Of a DNA stretch of 64,000 bases, positions 16,042 through 24,837 are shown piece after piece. This DNA is from Acidovorax sp. NO-1. GTDB lineage: Bacteria > Pseudomonadota > Gammaproteobacteria > Burkholderiales > Burkholderiaceae_C. The stretch spans positions 1-64,000 of the forward strand of contig NZ_AGTS01000036.1 in the NCBI RefSeq assembly GCF_000238595.1, written 5' to 3'. Every line of letters starts with the position of its first letter. Position 1 is the stretch's first letter. The notes below the pieces were generated by a model. It ran no database searches. It saw nothing but the letters and a program-made list of their open reading frames with translations, and was not told the DNA's origin. Made by a program: the position numbers and the translations under genes.

Positions 16042-17256
16042 ATGAGCCAACCACAACGCCAGGCCTTCATCTGCGACGCCATCCGCACCCCTTTCGGCCG
16101 CTACGGCGGCGCGCTCAGTAGCGTGCGCACCGACGACCTGGGTGCCATCCCCATCAAGGCGCTGATGGACCGCAACCCCGGCGTGGACTGGGCCGCGGTG
16201 ACCGACGTGCTCTACGGCTGCGCCAACCAGGCCGGTGAAGACAACCGCAACGTGGCCCACATGAGCAGCCTGCTGGCGGGCCTGCCGATCGACGTGGCGG
16301 GCGCCACCATCAACCGCCTGTGCGGCTCGGGGCTCGATGCCGTGGGCACGGCAGCACGCGCCATCAAGTCTGGCGAGGCCGGGCTGATGATCGCGGGCGG
16401 CGTGGAGAGCATGAGCCGCGCGCCCTTCGTCATGCCCAAGGCCGAGAGCGCTTTCAGCCGCAACAACGCGGTGTATGACACGACGATTGGCTGGCGCTTC
16501 ATCAACAAGCTGATGAAAGAAAAATACGGCGTCGATTCCATGCCCGAAACCGCCGAGAACGTGGCGACCGACTTCAGGATCGAGCGCGAAGCCCAGGACC
16601 AGATGGCCCTGCGCAGCCAGCTCAACGCCGTGGCCGCCATCAAGGCCGGCCACCTGGCGCGCGAGATCGTGCCCGTGCACATCCCGCAAAAGAAGGGCGA
16701 CGCGATCATCGTGAGCCAGGACGAACACCCGCGTGAGACCAGCCTGGAGGCGCTGGCCAAGCTCAAGGGTGTGGTGCGGCCCGATGGCACGGTGACGGCG
16801 GGCAACGCCAGCGGCGTGAACGACGGCGCCTGTGCGCTGCTGCTGGCCGATGAAGCCAACGCCGCCAAATATGGCCTCAAGCCCCGCGCCCGCGTGGTGG
16901 GCATGGCCGTGGCCGGTGTGGCGCCGCGCATCATGGGCTTTGGCCCCACGCCTGCCACCTTGAAGGTGCTGGCGCAGACGGGCCTGACCATCGACCACAT
17001 GGACGTGATCGAACTCAACGAAGCCTTTGCCGCGCAAGGCCTGGCCGTGCTGCGCGCGCTGGGAATCAAGGACGACGATGCCCGGGTGAACGCCTGGGGT
17101 GGCGCCATTGCGCTGGGCCACCCGCTGGGCGCCAGCGGCGCGCGTCTGGTCACCACCGCCGTCAACCGCCTGCACGAGCACGCCGGCCAGTACGCGCTGT
17201 GCACCATGTGCATCGGCGTGGGCCAGGGCATTGCGATCATCCTGGAGCGCGTGTGA
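16042..17256 (+). CDS. pcaF: 3-oxoadipyl-CoA thiolase
   Basis: About 404 residues, the full thiolase fold. The nucleophilic Cys is in NRLCGSGLDA (residue 94), the His in GGAIALGHPLGASGAR (about 360) and the second Cys in CTMCIGVGQG (about 390). It splits 3-oxoadipyl-CoA into succinyl-CoA and acetyl-CoA, ending the beta-ketoadipate pathway. Acetyl-CoA acetyltransferase is the alternative, but position after pcaIJ and the long FIxDAIRTPxGRYGGAL start fit PcaF. A GAGGAGA site precedes the ATG. The next gene begins within six bases of its stop. Confidence 0.92.
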   Translation: MSQPQRQAFICDAIRTPFGRYGGALSSVRTDDLGAIPIKALMDRNPGVDWAAVTDVLYGCANQAGEDNRNVAHMSSLLAGLPIDVAGATINRLCGSGLDAVGTAARAIKSGEAGLMIAGGVESMSRAPFVMPKAESAFSRNNAVYDTTIGWRFINKLMKEKYGVDSMPETAENVATDFRIEREAQDQMALRSQLNAVAAIKAGHLAREIVPVHIPQKKGDAIIVSQDEHPRETSLEALAKLKGVVRPDGTVTAGNASGVNDGACALLLADEANAAKYGLKPRARVVGMAVAGVAPRIMGFGPTPATLKVLAQTGLTIDHMDVIELNEAFAAQGLAVLRALGIKDDDARVNAWGGAIALGHPLGASGARLVTTAVNRLHEHAGQYALCTMCIGVGQGIAIILERV

Positions 17257-17261
17257 CAGCG

Positions 17262-17993
17262 ATGGATCAAAGCACTCCCGTCACCGTCATCACCGGCGCC
17301 AGCAACGGCATCGGCCGCGCGATTGCAGAAGCCGTGCTGGCCCAGGGCCGCGCCGTGGTCAACCTCGACTACGTGCTGCCCACCTGGAGCCACCCGCAAC
17401 TCACCTCGTACCAGGGCGACCTGACCGATGAAGCCTCGACCCGCGAACGCGCGGCCGAGATTGCCGCCAAGCACAACGTCACCGCCCTGGTGAACAACGC
17501 CGGCGCCACGCGCCCCGGCACCATCGACACCGCCACCACCGCGCAGCTGGACGACGTGGTGGGCCTGCACCTGCGCGCGCCCATGCTGCTGGTGCAGGCC
17601 TTTTTGCCCACGCTGCGCGCCAGCGGGCAGGGCCGCATCGTCAACATGTCGTCGCGCGCCGCTTTGGGCAAGGGCGAGCGCATCGTCTACTCCGCCACCA
17701 AGGCCGGAATGATCGGCATGACGCGCACGCTGGCCATGGAGCTCGGGCGTGACGGCATCACCGTCAACGCCATCGGCCCCGGCCCCATCGCCACCGAACT
17801 GTTTCGCCAGAGCAACCCCGATGGCGCGCCGCAGACGCAGCGCATCCTGAACAGCATTGCCGTGGGCCGCATGGGCACCGCCGAAGACGTGGCCCGTGCC
17901 GCGCTGTTCTTTTTGTCGCCCGACAACGGTTTTGTGACGGGCCAGATTCTGTACGTGTGCGGAGGCACCACGCTAGGGGTAGCCCCTGTATAG
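17262..17993 (+). CDS. Short-chain dehydrogenase/reductase, substrate unknown
   Basis: About 243 residues, classical SDR. The NAD(P) loop TGASNGIG is near residues 11-18, NNAG near 81-84, catalytic Ser in NMSSRA, and the YSATKAG Tyr-Lys pair near 145-149, then GPGPIATELF. It probably oxidises or reduces a ring-diol or keto intermediate feeding the pca genes, which is inference from context. The ATG at 17262 is used here; a GTG at 17253, overlapping the pcaF stop, has better spacing from a GGAG and may be the true start. Confidence 0.85.
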   Translation: MDQSTPVTVITGASNGIGRAIAEAVLAQGRAVVNLDYVLPTWSHPQLTSYQGDLTDEASTRERAAEIAAKHNVTALVNNAGATRPGTIDTATTAQLDDVVGLHLRAPMLLVQAFLPTLRASGQGRIVNMSSRAALGKGERIVYSATKAGMIGMTRTLAMELGRDGITVNAIGPGPIATELFRQSNPDGAPQTQRILNSIAVGRMGTAEDVARAALFFLSPDNGFVTGQILYVCGGTTLGVAPV

Positions 17994-18146
17994 CGTGTGA
18001 TCTGACGACTTTTATCGCCCCCTGACCGCGGGGGCACCCACCGAGGTTCTCGCCCAGGCGCCCGCGCCCGGTTGAGGCCATGGCACGTCCAGCTTCTGGC
18101 GCGCCACTGCGATTTTTTCACCACCATCCTGAAGGAGACAAGCCTC

Positions 18147-19154
18147 ATGAACCCGATCACGAACTCTGCACGCCGCCGCTTCACCCTGGGCGCCATCGCC
18201 TCTGCCGCCGTGCTGGGCGCAGGCCTTGTCGCCAGCCCCGCTGCGTTCGCCCAGGCCTACCCCACCAAACCCGTCACCATCGTCGTGCCGTTTGCCGCAG
18301 GTGGTACCACCGACATCCTGGCGCGCATCATCGGGCAGGCTCTGACCACCGAGCTGGGCCAGTCGGTCGTCGTGGATAACCGCGCAGGCGCTGGCGGCAA
18401 CATTGGCGGCGCAATGGCTGCCAAGGCCGCCGCAGACGGCCACACCCTGTTCATGGGCACGGTGGGCACGCACGCCATCAACGCCGCCTTGTACAAAAAG
18501 ATGCCGTTCGACCCCGTCAAGGACTTCGCCCCGCTGACCCGCGTGGCCAACGTGCCCAACCTGCTGGTGGCCCACCCCGCCCAGCCGTTCAAGACGGTGC
18601 CCGAGCTGATCGCCTACGCCAAGGCCAACCCCGGCAAGATCAACTTTGGTTCGTCGGGCAACGGCAGCTCCATCCACCTGTCAGGCGAGCTGTTCAAGAG
18701 CCTGGCCAAGGTGGACATGGTGCACGTGCCCTACAAGGGCAGTGCCCCGGCTGTGACGGACCTGCTCGGCAACCAGATCGGCATCATGTTCGACAACATG
18801 CCCTCGGCCATCCAGCATGTGCGCAGCGGCAAGCTGGTGCCCATCGCCGTGACCACCGCCAAGCGCTCGCCCGAGCTGCCCAACGTGCCCACCATCGCCG
18901 AAGCGGGCGTACCCGGCTACGAGGCCACGTCGTGGTTTGGCATGTTTGCCCCCGCTGGTACGCCTGCGCCCGTGCTGGCCAAGCTCAATACCGCGCTGGT
19001 CAAGGTACTGTCCCAGCCTGACGTGAAGAAGAAGATCAACGAGCAGGGCGCTGAAACCTACAGCGAAACACCCGCACAGTTCGCCGCCTTCATCCAGGCC
19101 GAGAGCGTGAAATGGGGCAAGGTCGTCAAGGAATCAGGCGCCAGCGTGGACTGA
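18147..19154 (+). CDS. Bug-type periplasmic solute-binding protein (TctC family)
   Basis: About 335 residues with a twin-arginine-like signal (ARRRFTLGAIASAAVLGAG, cleavage near AFA-QAYPTKP). The mature protein starts with the family signature YPTKPVTIVVPFAAGGTTDILAR and contains DNRAGAGGNIGG and VPYKGSAPAVTDLLGNQI. Bug proteins bind carboxylates in the periplasm, sometimes feeding tripartite tricarboxylate transporters and sometimes as orphans. No TctA/TctB genes are nearby. Its place at the end of the pca cluster, 153 bases after the SDR, suggests it binds an aromatic acid or beta-ketoadipate-like ligand. A strong AAGGAG site fixes the start. Confidence 0.88.
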   Translation: MNPITNSARRRFTLGAIASAAVLGAGLVASPAAFAQAYPTKPVTIVVPFAAGGTTDILARIIGQALTTELGQSVVVDNRAGAGGNIGGAMAAKAAADGHTLFMGTVGTHAINAALYKKMPFDPVKDFAPLTRVANVPNLLVAHPAQPFKTVPELIAYAKANPGKINFGSSGNGSSIHLSGELFKSLAKVDMVHVPYKGSAPAVTDLLGNQIGIMFDNMPSAIQHVRSGKLVPIAVTTAKRSPELPNVPTIAEAGVPGYEATSWFGMFAPAGTPAPVLAKLNTALVKVLSQPDVKKKINEQGAETYSETPAQFAAFIQAESVKWGKVVKESGASVD

Positions 19155-19178
19155 ACGCTGCGGAGAGGTTAACCATCA

Positions 19179-19227
19179 AAAAAGATAGCTTCTGACGCTT
19201 GATGGATAAGCGCCAGAGGCTGTTTTG
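19179..19227 (+). repeat. Palindromic repeat, copy R3
   Basis: gatagct, ACGCTT-N7-AAGCGC, CAGAGGC and a T run, between the Bug gene and the convergent surface-adhesin-like gene; it may also act as their shared hairpin. Confidence 0.82.
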
Positions 19228-19267
19228 ATGGGTATTCTGAGAGCGCTAAACGCTGCTGCGGCCGCGG

Positions 19268-19696
19268 TCAGCCGGAGAGCTTGCGCACCTTGCAGGCCGC
19301 CGACACCATGCGCTGCGACCATTCACTGGCCATGTCCTTGAACCGTACCTCGGCCTCGCCTTCCTTGTACTCTTCCTTGGCGATCACGTTGCCGGCCCAG
19401 TGTGGCTGCGCGTAGTACGAAAGGTGCAGGTACCAGGCCCGCCGCGCGGTGCAGTCCACCACCGCCTTGGCGTAGTACGAACGGTATTTCTGCCCCCGGA
19501 ACGACGTGCGCTCCCGGTCGCGCGAGACCCGCAGATCCAGCAGCACGCGCTGGTCCACACCAATGGGCTCGGGCAGGATTTCAATGAGGTTCTTGCTGGT
19601 CTCTGCCCGGTCGCCGGTCAATGTGAACCAGCCATCGGCCGCTGCCGGCTGCCCGCCTGCGGCGGCGGCAACACATAGAACAACGGCACAGAGCAT
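19268..19696 (-). CDS. Exported surface-adhesin-E-like protein
   Basis: About 142 residues. It has a short signal peptide (LCAVVLCVAAAAGG, cleavage about residue 20) and a single small beta-rich domain: WFTLTGDRAETSKNLIEI, then repeated basic/aromatic segments (KYRSYYAKAVVDCTARRAWYLHLSYYAQPHW) with two Cys (in VDCTARR and SAACKVR) that could form a disulfide. The pattern fits the surface-adhesin protein E domain seen in many beta-proteobacterial exported proteins. True adhesion is not shown. It is convergent with the Bug gene across repeat R3. Confidence 0.65.
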   Translation of the reverse strand: MLCAVVLCVAAAAGGQPAAADGWFTLTGDRAETSKNLIEILPEPIGVDQRVLLDLRVSRDRERTSFRGQKYRSYYAKAVVDCTARRAWYLHLSYYAQPHWAGNVIAKEEYKEGEAEVRFKDMASEWSQRMVSAACKVRKLSG

Positions 19697-19956
19697 GAGA
19701 ACCTTCGGTGTTCAATGGTGGATGACCCGGGGGCCAAAAGCGCATTATCTCTGAGCCCATGCGGGCTTGGGATGACCTGCACAACTCCCTGCGGCCCGTG
19801 ATAGCGCGGCCTCGGGCGGTTCGCTGCGTTGCTTTTCTTGCCAATAGCCCGGCTGTTGGCTGCCAAAAGACGCCTTGCGCCCCATCCCGATCCGCACTAC
19901 CACCGCCGCGCGAGGGTTATGCAGGATATCCCTTGCTGCAGGGCCGCACGGTGTGC

Positions 19957-20427
19957 TTATTCCACCGCATCCAGGGGCGCCACCGGCCCGATCTTGAACA
20001 CGCCGCTCACCCGCGCACACGGCACACCGTGGGCCGTCACCAGCCCTTGCGCAAACACCAGCGAGCGCGTGATGCGCAGCGGCTCTGCCTCGCCCTCCAC
20101 CCAGGCGCCCAGCGGGGCAGGGGCCAGGTAGTCGATCTGCAGGCTGATGGTGGGCAAAAAGCGGTCGGCCACCTGGTCGCTTTTGCGGTGCACCGATAGC
20201 GGCAGCAGCATGTCGCAGAACGTGGCCATCATGCCGCCGTGCAGGTTGCCCATGGGGTTGGTGTGGTGCCGCTCCACGCGAAAGCCGAACTTCACCACAG
20301 GGCCCTGGTGCAGCACATACAGCGGGCCGTTGTGCTGGATGTAAGGGCCGCCGGCCACCAGCGGGGCGAAGCCTGTGGGAATGGCGGCGTTGGCGGCAGT
20401 GGTGGCGGTCTCGGGGGCGTGCGGCAT
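19957..20427 (-). CDS. PaaI-type hotdog thioesterase
   Basis: About 156 residues with the hotdog fold. HHTNPMGNLHGGMMATFCDM carries the HGG motif of PaaI thioesterases (about residues 58-65), followed by LPTISLQIDYLAPAPLGAWVEGEAEP. It hydrolyses acyl-CoA or aryl-CoA esters; the substrate is unknown. Its start codon overlaps the stop of the transglutaminase-like gene by one base (TGATG), so the two are co-translated. The 260-base space beyond its stop holds nothing I recognise. Confidence 0.88.
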   Translation of the reverse strand: MPHAPETATTAANAAIPTGFAPLVAGGPYIQHNGPLYVLHQGPVVKFGFRVERHHTNPMGNLHGGMMATFCDMLLPLSVHRKSDQVADRFLPTISLQIDYLAPAPLGAWVEGEAEPLRITRSLVFAQGLVTAHGVPCARVSGVFKIGPVAPLDAVE

Positions 20428-21116
20428 CAGCGAGTTTCCTTTTCAATGTCGTTGGCAAAACTGGCGTCCTGCAGGCTGCTGCGGGTGGCGTCGCCCTGCA
20501 GCCAGCCGCCGTACACCGTGCGGAAGTCGGCCACGATCTGCGCCAGCGGCAGGTCGTCAAACGCGCCGCGCTGGCGCACGTATTCCATGTGGCGCTGGCC
20601 GGTCTTGTCGAAAGGGTGGTAGATGGAGTCGTTCAGCCCATCGAACTCCAGCGGCAGCAGGCCAAAGCGCTCGCACAGCTCGATGTTGAACGCGGGCGTG
20701 GCCTTGCGCCAGGCGCCATCGAGCCAGATGTCGGTGTAGCCGTGCCAGATGAAGAGGTCGGTCTTCATGGTCTCGCGCATGCGCTCGGTGGACAGGTGGT
20801 TCCTCACGTCCGCAAAGCCCATGCGCGCCGGGATGCCTGCCGCGCGGCACACCGCCGTCAGCAATGCGGCCTTGGGCACACACCAGCCGTAGCCGTTGGC
20901 CAGCACCGTGCTCGCCGTCATGCCGTGGGGCGACAGGTCGATGCGGTACGGGTCATACCGAAAGCCGTCGCGCACGGCCAGGTACAGGGCCACGACGCGC
21001 TCGCGGTCGGTGGTGCCCTGCGCATGTTTGGCGGCAAACGCTCGCACGGTGGGCGCGTCGCTGTCGATGAGGGCGGTGGCGGCCAGCGTGGCCGGTTGGG
21101 GGTGGTCTGCTGTCAT
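20427..21116 (-). CDS. Transglutaminase-like domain protein
   Basis: About 229 residues. The transglutaminase/protease-like core has the nucleophile Cys in GYGWCVPKAALLTAVCRAAG (about residue 75) and His in WHGYTDIWLDG. The third position, usually Asp in a DPT motif, reads KATPAFN, so the canonical triad is altered; this variant is common in a sub-family and may be functional. It is soluble with no signal peptide, so cytoplasmic. It could act as a cysteine peptidase or amidase. It is tightly linked to a PaaI thioesterase. The ATG at 21116 was chosen because the longer frame lacks coding character. Confidence 0.82.
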   Translation of the reverse strand: MTADHPQPATLAATALIDSDAPTVRAFAAKHAQGTTDRERVVALYLAVRDGFRYDPYRIDLSPHGMTASTVLANGYGWCVPKAALLTAVCRAAGIPARMGFADVRNHLSTERMRETMKTDLFIWHGYTDIWLDGAWRKATPAFNIELCERFGLLPLEFDGLNDSIYHPFDKTGQRHMEYVRQRGAFDDLPLAQIVADFRTVYGGWLQGDATRSSLQDASFANDIEKETR

Positions 21117-21213
21117 GGGGCGGTGTCTCCTGCAGTCTTGCCGGCCAGTGTGGCGGCGTATGCGGCCCGGGGCTGTCACGGGGGCGCCAGCGGGGAGGGC
21201 GGTGCGGGTATTG

Positions 21214-21858
21214 CTACACCCGCCACGCGGGCAGCTGCCAGTTGCGCCACAGCGCCAGCCCGCGCAGGCCGGCGGTGAACAGCACGCAGACCACCAGGGG
21301 CACCCACTCCGGGGCCTGCAGCTGGCGCAGGCCCACGTCCACCCAGCCACCGGCGAACGCGCACAGCGCATAAGGCCGGTGGTCGCTGAAGGCCTGCGGC
21401 ACCTCGTTGCACAGCACGTCGCGCAGCACGCCACCAAAGACGCCGGTGGTCACGCCCATCATCACGGCGATGAGGGGGGGCATGCCGACGGCGGTGGCAA
21501 TGTCCACGCCCACGGCCGCAAAAAGCCCCAGGCCAATCGCATCGGGCAGCAGCATGGCGCGCTCGGTGGGCTGAAAGTGACGCTGCCGCATGAACAGCAT
21601 GGCACCAATGCACAGCGCCAGAATGCCCCAGACGAAGCCGGTGTGGCGTATCCAGAAGAAGGGCCGCTGGTCCAGCAGCAGGTCGCGCAGGGTGCCCCCG
21701 CCAAATGCCGCCACAAAGGCCACCACGCACACGCCCACGGCGTCGAGCCGCTTGCGCGCGGCCATGATCACGCCCGAGAGTGCGAATGCCACGGTGGCAG
21801 CCACCTCCAGCGTGAGCCGCAGGGTCTGAATCCAGGGGGCGTCGATGGGCAGGGTCAT
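21214..21858 (-). CDS. TRIC cation channel family protein (UPF0126)
   Basis: About 214 residues, seven membrane segments arranged as two repeats. Each repeat carries the Gly-rich kink followed by LRD: AAFGGGTLRDLLLD (about 50-63) and GVFGGVLRDVLCNEVP (about 137-152), the signature of bacterial trimeric intracellular cation channel homologues. It probably lets potassium or another monovalent cation cross the inner membrane. Single gene, divergently separated from the Kef gene by repeat R4. Confidence 0.88.
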   Translation of the reverse strand: MTLPIDAPWIQTLRLTLEVAATVAFALSGVIMAARKRLDAVGVCVVAFVAAFGGGTLRDLLLDQRPFFWIRHTGFVWGILALCIGAMLFMRQRHFQPTERAMLLPDAIGLGLFAAVGVDIATAVGMPPLIAVMMGVTTGVFGGVLRDVLCNEVPQAFSDHRPYALCAFAGGWVDVGLRQLQAPEWVPLVVCVLFTAGLRGLALWRNWQLPAWRV

Positions 21859-21925
21859 GGGCGCGATTGTGCCGTGGTGTTCAGGGTCTGCGCGGGGCTT
21901 GCAGAACGCCGCGTGTTTTTTGGAA

Positions 21926-21982
21926 TGCTATTGTTAATGTAGCGGTTGGCGCTTTATGGATAAGCGCTACAGCCCGTTTTTA
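21926..21982 (+). repeat. Palindromic repeat, copy R4, overlapping the Kef stop codon
   Basis: tgctat...tagcggttg, GCGCTT-N7-AAGCGC, then ACAGCCCG and a T run. On the minus strand the right arm encodes the last residues (DKNGL) and the TAG stop of the Kef protein. Confidence 0.8.
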
Positions 21983-23877
21983 TCAGGATTCTGGATGCTG
22001 GCAGGCGCATCGCCTTGTGCCGCATCGTCCGCGCCGCCATACCCCGGGTACTCCGCCCCCGCCGCGCTCAGCGCCGCACTCTCCTGCCGCTCTTTGGCCA
22101 TCTGCTCGGCCAGCTGGTTGCGCCCCTCGCGGGCTACCGCGATGAACTTGGCGCGGTCCTTGTGGTGCGGGTACATGCGGTCGGCCAGGGCGATGTTGTG
22201 GGTGCGAAAGCGCTGGGTGATGGCGGTGGCTTGCGCGGGTGGCAGGCCCATCAGCTCCAGCACGGTGTGGGCGCTTTGCAGGCTGGACTCGAACAGCTCA
22301 CGTTGCACCAGCGTTACGCCCAGGTCGCGCAGCTTGTTCCAGTGGGTGATGTCGCGGGCGCGGGCCACCACCTGCAGGTGGGGGAAGTGCGCGCGCGCCA
22401 GCCTGGCAATCTGCACGGACTGCTCGGCATCGTCCACGGCAATGACAAGGATGCGCGCGTGTTCGGCCCCGGCAATGCGCAGCAGGTCGAGCCGGGTGGC
22501 GTCGCCATAGAACACGCGGTAGCCGAAGGTGCGCGCCACTTCCAGCATGTCCACGCTGTGGTCCAGCACGGTGGTGGGGATGCCCTGCGCCAGCAGCACG
22601 CGCGAGACGATCTGCCCATAGCGGCCGAAGCCCGCGATGATGATGGGCGCCTCCTGCGGCTCGGAGATTTCCTCGGCCTGGGGCGTGGCGGTCTTGAGCT
22701 GCGCATGGCGGCGCAACAGCACGCGGTCCAGCAGCACCAGCAGCAGCGGGCTGATCAGCATCGACAGCGCCACGGCGCCAATCAGCAGCGAGGCGGTCTC
22801 GGCCGGGAAGACGCGGGCGCCCGCAGCGGCCTGGAACACCACAAACGCAAACTCGCCGCCCTGCGCCAGCAGCAGGGTGAACACCGGCCGCTCCTGATAC
22901 GGTATGCCGACGAACCTGGCCAGGGCATAGATGACGATGGCCTTGGCCGCCAGAAAGCCGACCAGGACGGTGGCCATGACGCCGGGCGAGCGCAGGATCA
23001 CGCCGAAGTCGATGCTCATGCCCACGGCGATGAAGAACAACCCGAGCAGCAGACCCTTGAAAGGCTCGATGTCGGCCTCCAGCTCGCGGCGGTATTCGCT
23101 GTCGGCCAGCAGCACGCCGGCCAGAAAGGCGCCCAGCGCCATCGACAGGCCCACCAGCACCATCAGGTAGGCGATGCCCACCACCAGCAGCAGCGCGGCG
23201 GCGGTGAAGATCTCGGGGGTGTTGCTTTTGGCGATCCAGCGCAGCACGGGCCGCAGCAGCAGGCGACCGCCGAGAATGATGGCCGCGATCACGCCGATGA
23301 TCTTGAGCACCTCCAGCACCAACTCGCCCGGGGTGTGGCCTGCGCCACCGGCCGCGGCGGCGCCCAGCACGGGCAGCAGAGTCAGGATGGGGATGGCCGC
23401 CACGTCCTGGAACAGCAGGATGGAAAAGCCCGCCTGCCCGCTCTGCGTGCGCATGAGGTTGCGCTCGGCCAGCGTCTTGAGCGCAATGGCCGTGGACGAC
23501 AGCGCCAGGCCCAGCGCGCCCACCAGCGCCACACGCCAGGGCAGGCCGGCCAGCGCGCCCAGCGCAAACAGCACGGCCGCGCAGCCCAGCACCTGCGCGC
23601 TGCCGGTGCCGAAGATCGGGCGGCGCAGCGCCCACAGGCGGCTGGGCTGCAGCTCCAGGCCGACAAGGAACAGCATCAGCACCACGCCAAACTCGGCAAA
23701 GTGCAGGATGTCCTGCACGTTGCTCACCAGCCCCAGGCCCCAGGGCCCGATGGCGATGCCCGCCGCCAGGTAGCCAATGATGGCGCCCAGGCCCAGCGCC
23801 TTGGCAATGGGCACGGCCAGCACGGCGGCGGTGAGGTACAGGAAACCGTAGGTAAGCCAGGTGGGGGCGTGTTCCAT
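21967..23877 (-). CDS. Kef-type monovalent cation:proton antiporter
   Basis: About 636 residues. An N-terminal CPA2 exchanger domain of 12-13 membrane segments (about 1-390, with GLELQPSRLW, SSTAIALKTL and LLFQDVAAIP motifs) is followed by a cytoplasmic TrkA-N Rossmann domain (about 415-530, IIIAGFGRYGQIVSRVL, the GxGxxG nucleotide site). It exchanges K+ or Na+ for protons, as in KefB/KefC. A hydrophilic tail of about 80 residues follows; its last five and the stop come from repeat R4. The ATG at 23877 is chosen by homology to the first helix; the longer frame would cover the upstream repeat. Confidence 0.9.
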   Translation of the reverse strand: MEHAPTWLTYGFLYLTAAVLAVPIAKALGLGAIIGYLAAGIAIGPWGLGLVSNVQDILHFAEFGVVLMLFLVGLELQPSRLWALRRPIFGTGSAQVLGCAAVLFALGALAGLPWRVALVGALGLALSSTAIALKTLAERNLMRTQSGQAGFSILLFQDVAAIPILTLLPVLGAAAAGGAGHTPGELVLEVLKIIGVIAAIILGGRLLLRPVLRWIAKSNTPEIFTAAALLLVVGIAYLMVLVGLSMALGAFLAGVLLADSEYRRELEADIEPFKGLLLGLFFIAVGMSIDFGVILRSPGVMATVLVGFLAAKAIVIYALARFVGIPYQERPVFTLLLAQGGEFAFVVFQAAAGARVFPAETASLLIGAVALSMLISPLLLVLLDRVLLRRHAQLKTATPQAEEISEPQEAPIIIAGFGRYGQIVSRVLLAQGIPTTVLDHSVDMLEVARTFGYRVFYGDATRLDLLRIAGAEHARILVIAVDDAEQSVQIARLARAHFPHLQVVARARDITHWNKLRDLGVTLVQRELFESSLQSAHTVLELMGLPPAQATAITQRFRTHNIALADRMYPHHKDRAKFIAVAREGRNQLAEQMAKERQESAALSAAGAEYPGYGGADDAAQGDAPASIQNPDKNGL

Positions 23878-23970
23878 GGAGGGGCCGTGGTGGCATGGGG
23901 TGGGCGTATCGGAATTCTGGCATTCCCGTGGCGGTGCAGGGTGCGCAGCGCTGCCGCTTATTGCGCTTCT

Positions 23971-24020
23971 GTTTTGATAGCTGTTCGCGCTTGATGGTAA
24001 AGCGCTGGAGCTCATTTTTA
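23971..24020 (+). repeat. Palindromic repeat, copy R5
   Basis: gatagctgttc, GCGCTT-N7-AAGCGC, TGGAGCTC and a T run, in the gap between the divergent Kef and LysE-family genes, so it lies in the upstream region of both. Confidence 0.85.
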
Positions 24021-24092
24021 TTCACACCGTGGCAACGGTGCGGGGGCGTTGTTAAGATGCTGGCCCTTCTTCGCACACAGGTACGGTGACCC

Positions 24093-24731
24093 ATGGATTT
24101 GCAGACTTGGCTGGCTTTTTTTGCGGCGTCGTGCCTGATTGCGGTGTCGCCGGGCTCGGGGGCCGTGCTGTCGATGAGCCATGGCTTGTCGTACGGCGTG
24201 CGCAAGACGGGTGCCACCATCCTGGGCCTGCAGCTGGGCCTGTTGCTGATCCTGCTCATCGCTGGGGCAGGCGTGGGCTCGCTGCTGCTGGCGTCGGAGG
24301 TGGCGTTCAGCATCGTCAAGGTGCTGGGCGCGTGTTACCTGATCTATGTGGGCTTTGCGCAGTGGCGCGCCGGGGACGCCTCGCCCGTGCAGGGCGATGC
24401 TGCCGAGGCCGCCGGCACCTGGCAAAAGCGCTGCCTCACGGGCTTTCTGACCAATGCCACCAACCCCAAGGGCATCATCTTCATGGTGGCCGTGTTACCC
24501 CAGTTCATGACCGACACGCGCCCGCTGTGGACGCAGTTGCTGGTGATGGCCGCCACCACCGTCACGGTGGACGTGGTGGTCATGCACGGCTACGCTGCGG
24601 GGGCCAGCGCCCTGCGCCGACTGATGCGCAGCGCACGCGCGGTGCGGGCGCAGAACCGCGTGTTCGGTGGCTTGCTGATGGCGGTGGGCGCCGGGCTGTT
24701 CTTCGTCAAGCGCGGCGGGCAGCACGCCTGA
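24093..24731 (+). CDS. LysE/RhtB-family amino acid exporter
   Basis: About 212 residues with six predicted membrane helices: the N-terminal SPGSGAVLSMSHGLSYGVRKTG signature (about 19-40), GACYLIYVGFAQWR in helix 3, and TNATNPKGIIFMVAVLPQF (about 123-141), all typical of LysE/RhtB translocators. These export amino acids or analogues by proton exchange; the substrate cannot be assigned. Single gene flanked by repeats R5 and R6. Confidence 0.9.
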   Translation: MDLQTWLAFFAASCLIAVSPGSGAVLSMSHGLSYGVRKTGATILGLQLGLLLILLIAGAGVGSLLLASEVAFSIVKVLGACYLIYVGFAQWRAGDASPVQGDAAEAAGTWQKRCLTGFLTNATNPKGIIFMVAVLPQFMTDTRPLWTQLLVMAATTVTVDVVVMHGYAAGASALRRLMRSARAVRAQNRVFGGLLMAVGAGLFFVKRGGQHA

Positions 24732-24738
24732 TGGGGCG

Positions 24739-24795
24739 ATTGCTATAAAAATAATAGCTTTTGGCGCTTGTCTATCAACCGCTGGAGGCTGATTT
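24739..24795 (+). repeat. Palindromic repeat, copy R6
   Basis: Long form: TTGCTATAAAAATAATAGCT, then GCGCTT-N7-AACCGC (one arm mismatch), TGGAGGCT and a T-rich end. It begins eight bases after the LysE-family stop. Confidence 0.82.
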
Positions 24796-24837
24796 GGCTT
24801 GATTTTTCATGGTTGTGCAGATTCCAAGGAGGTTGTC

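Noticed and set aside
15256-17181. A 641-codon minus-strand frame over the pca genes
   Set aside because: It mirrors pcaJ and pcaF, both with complete catalytic motifs; it is His/Gly-rich nonsense with no recognisable domain.
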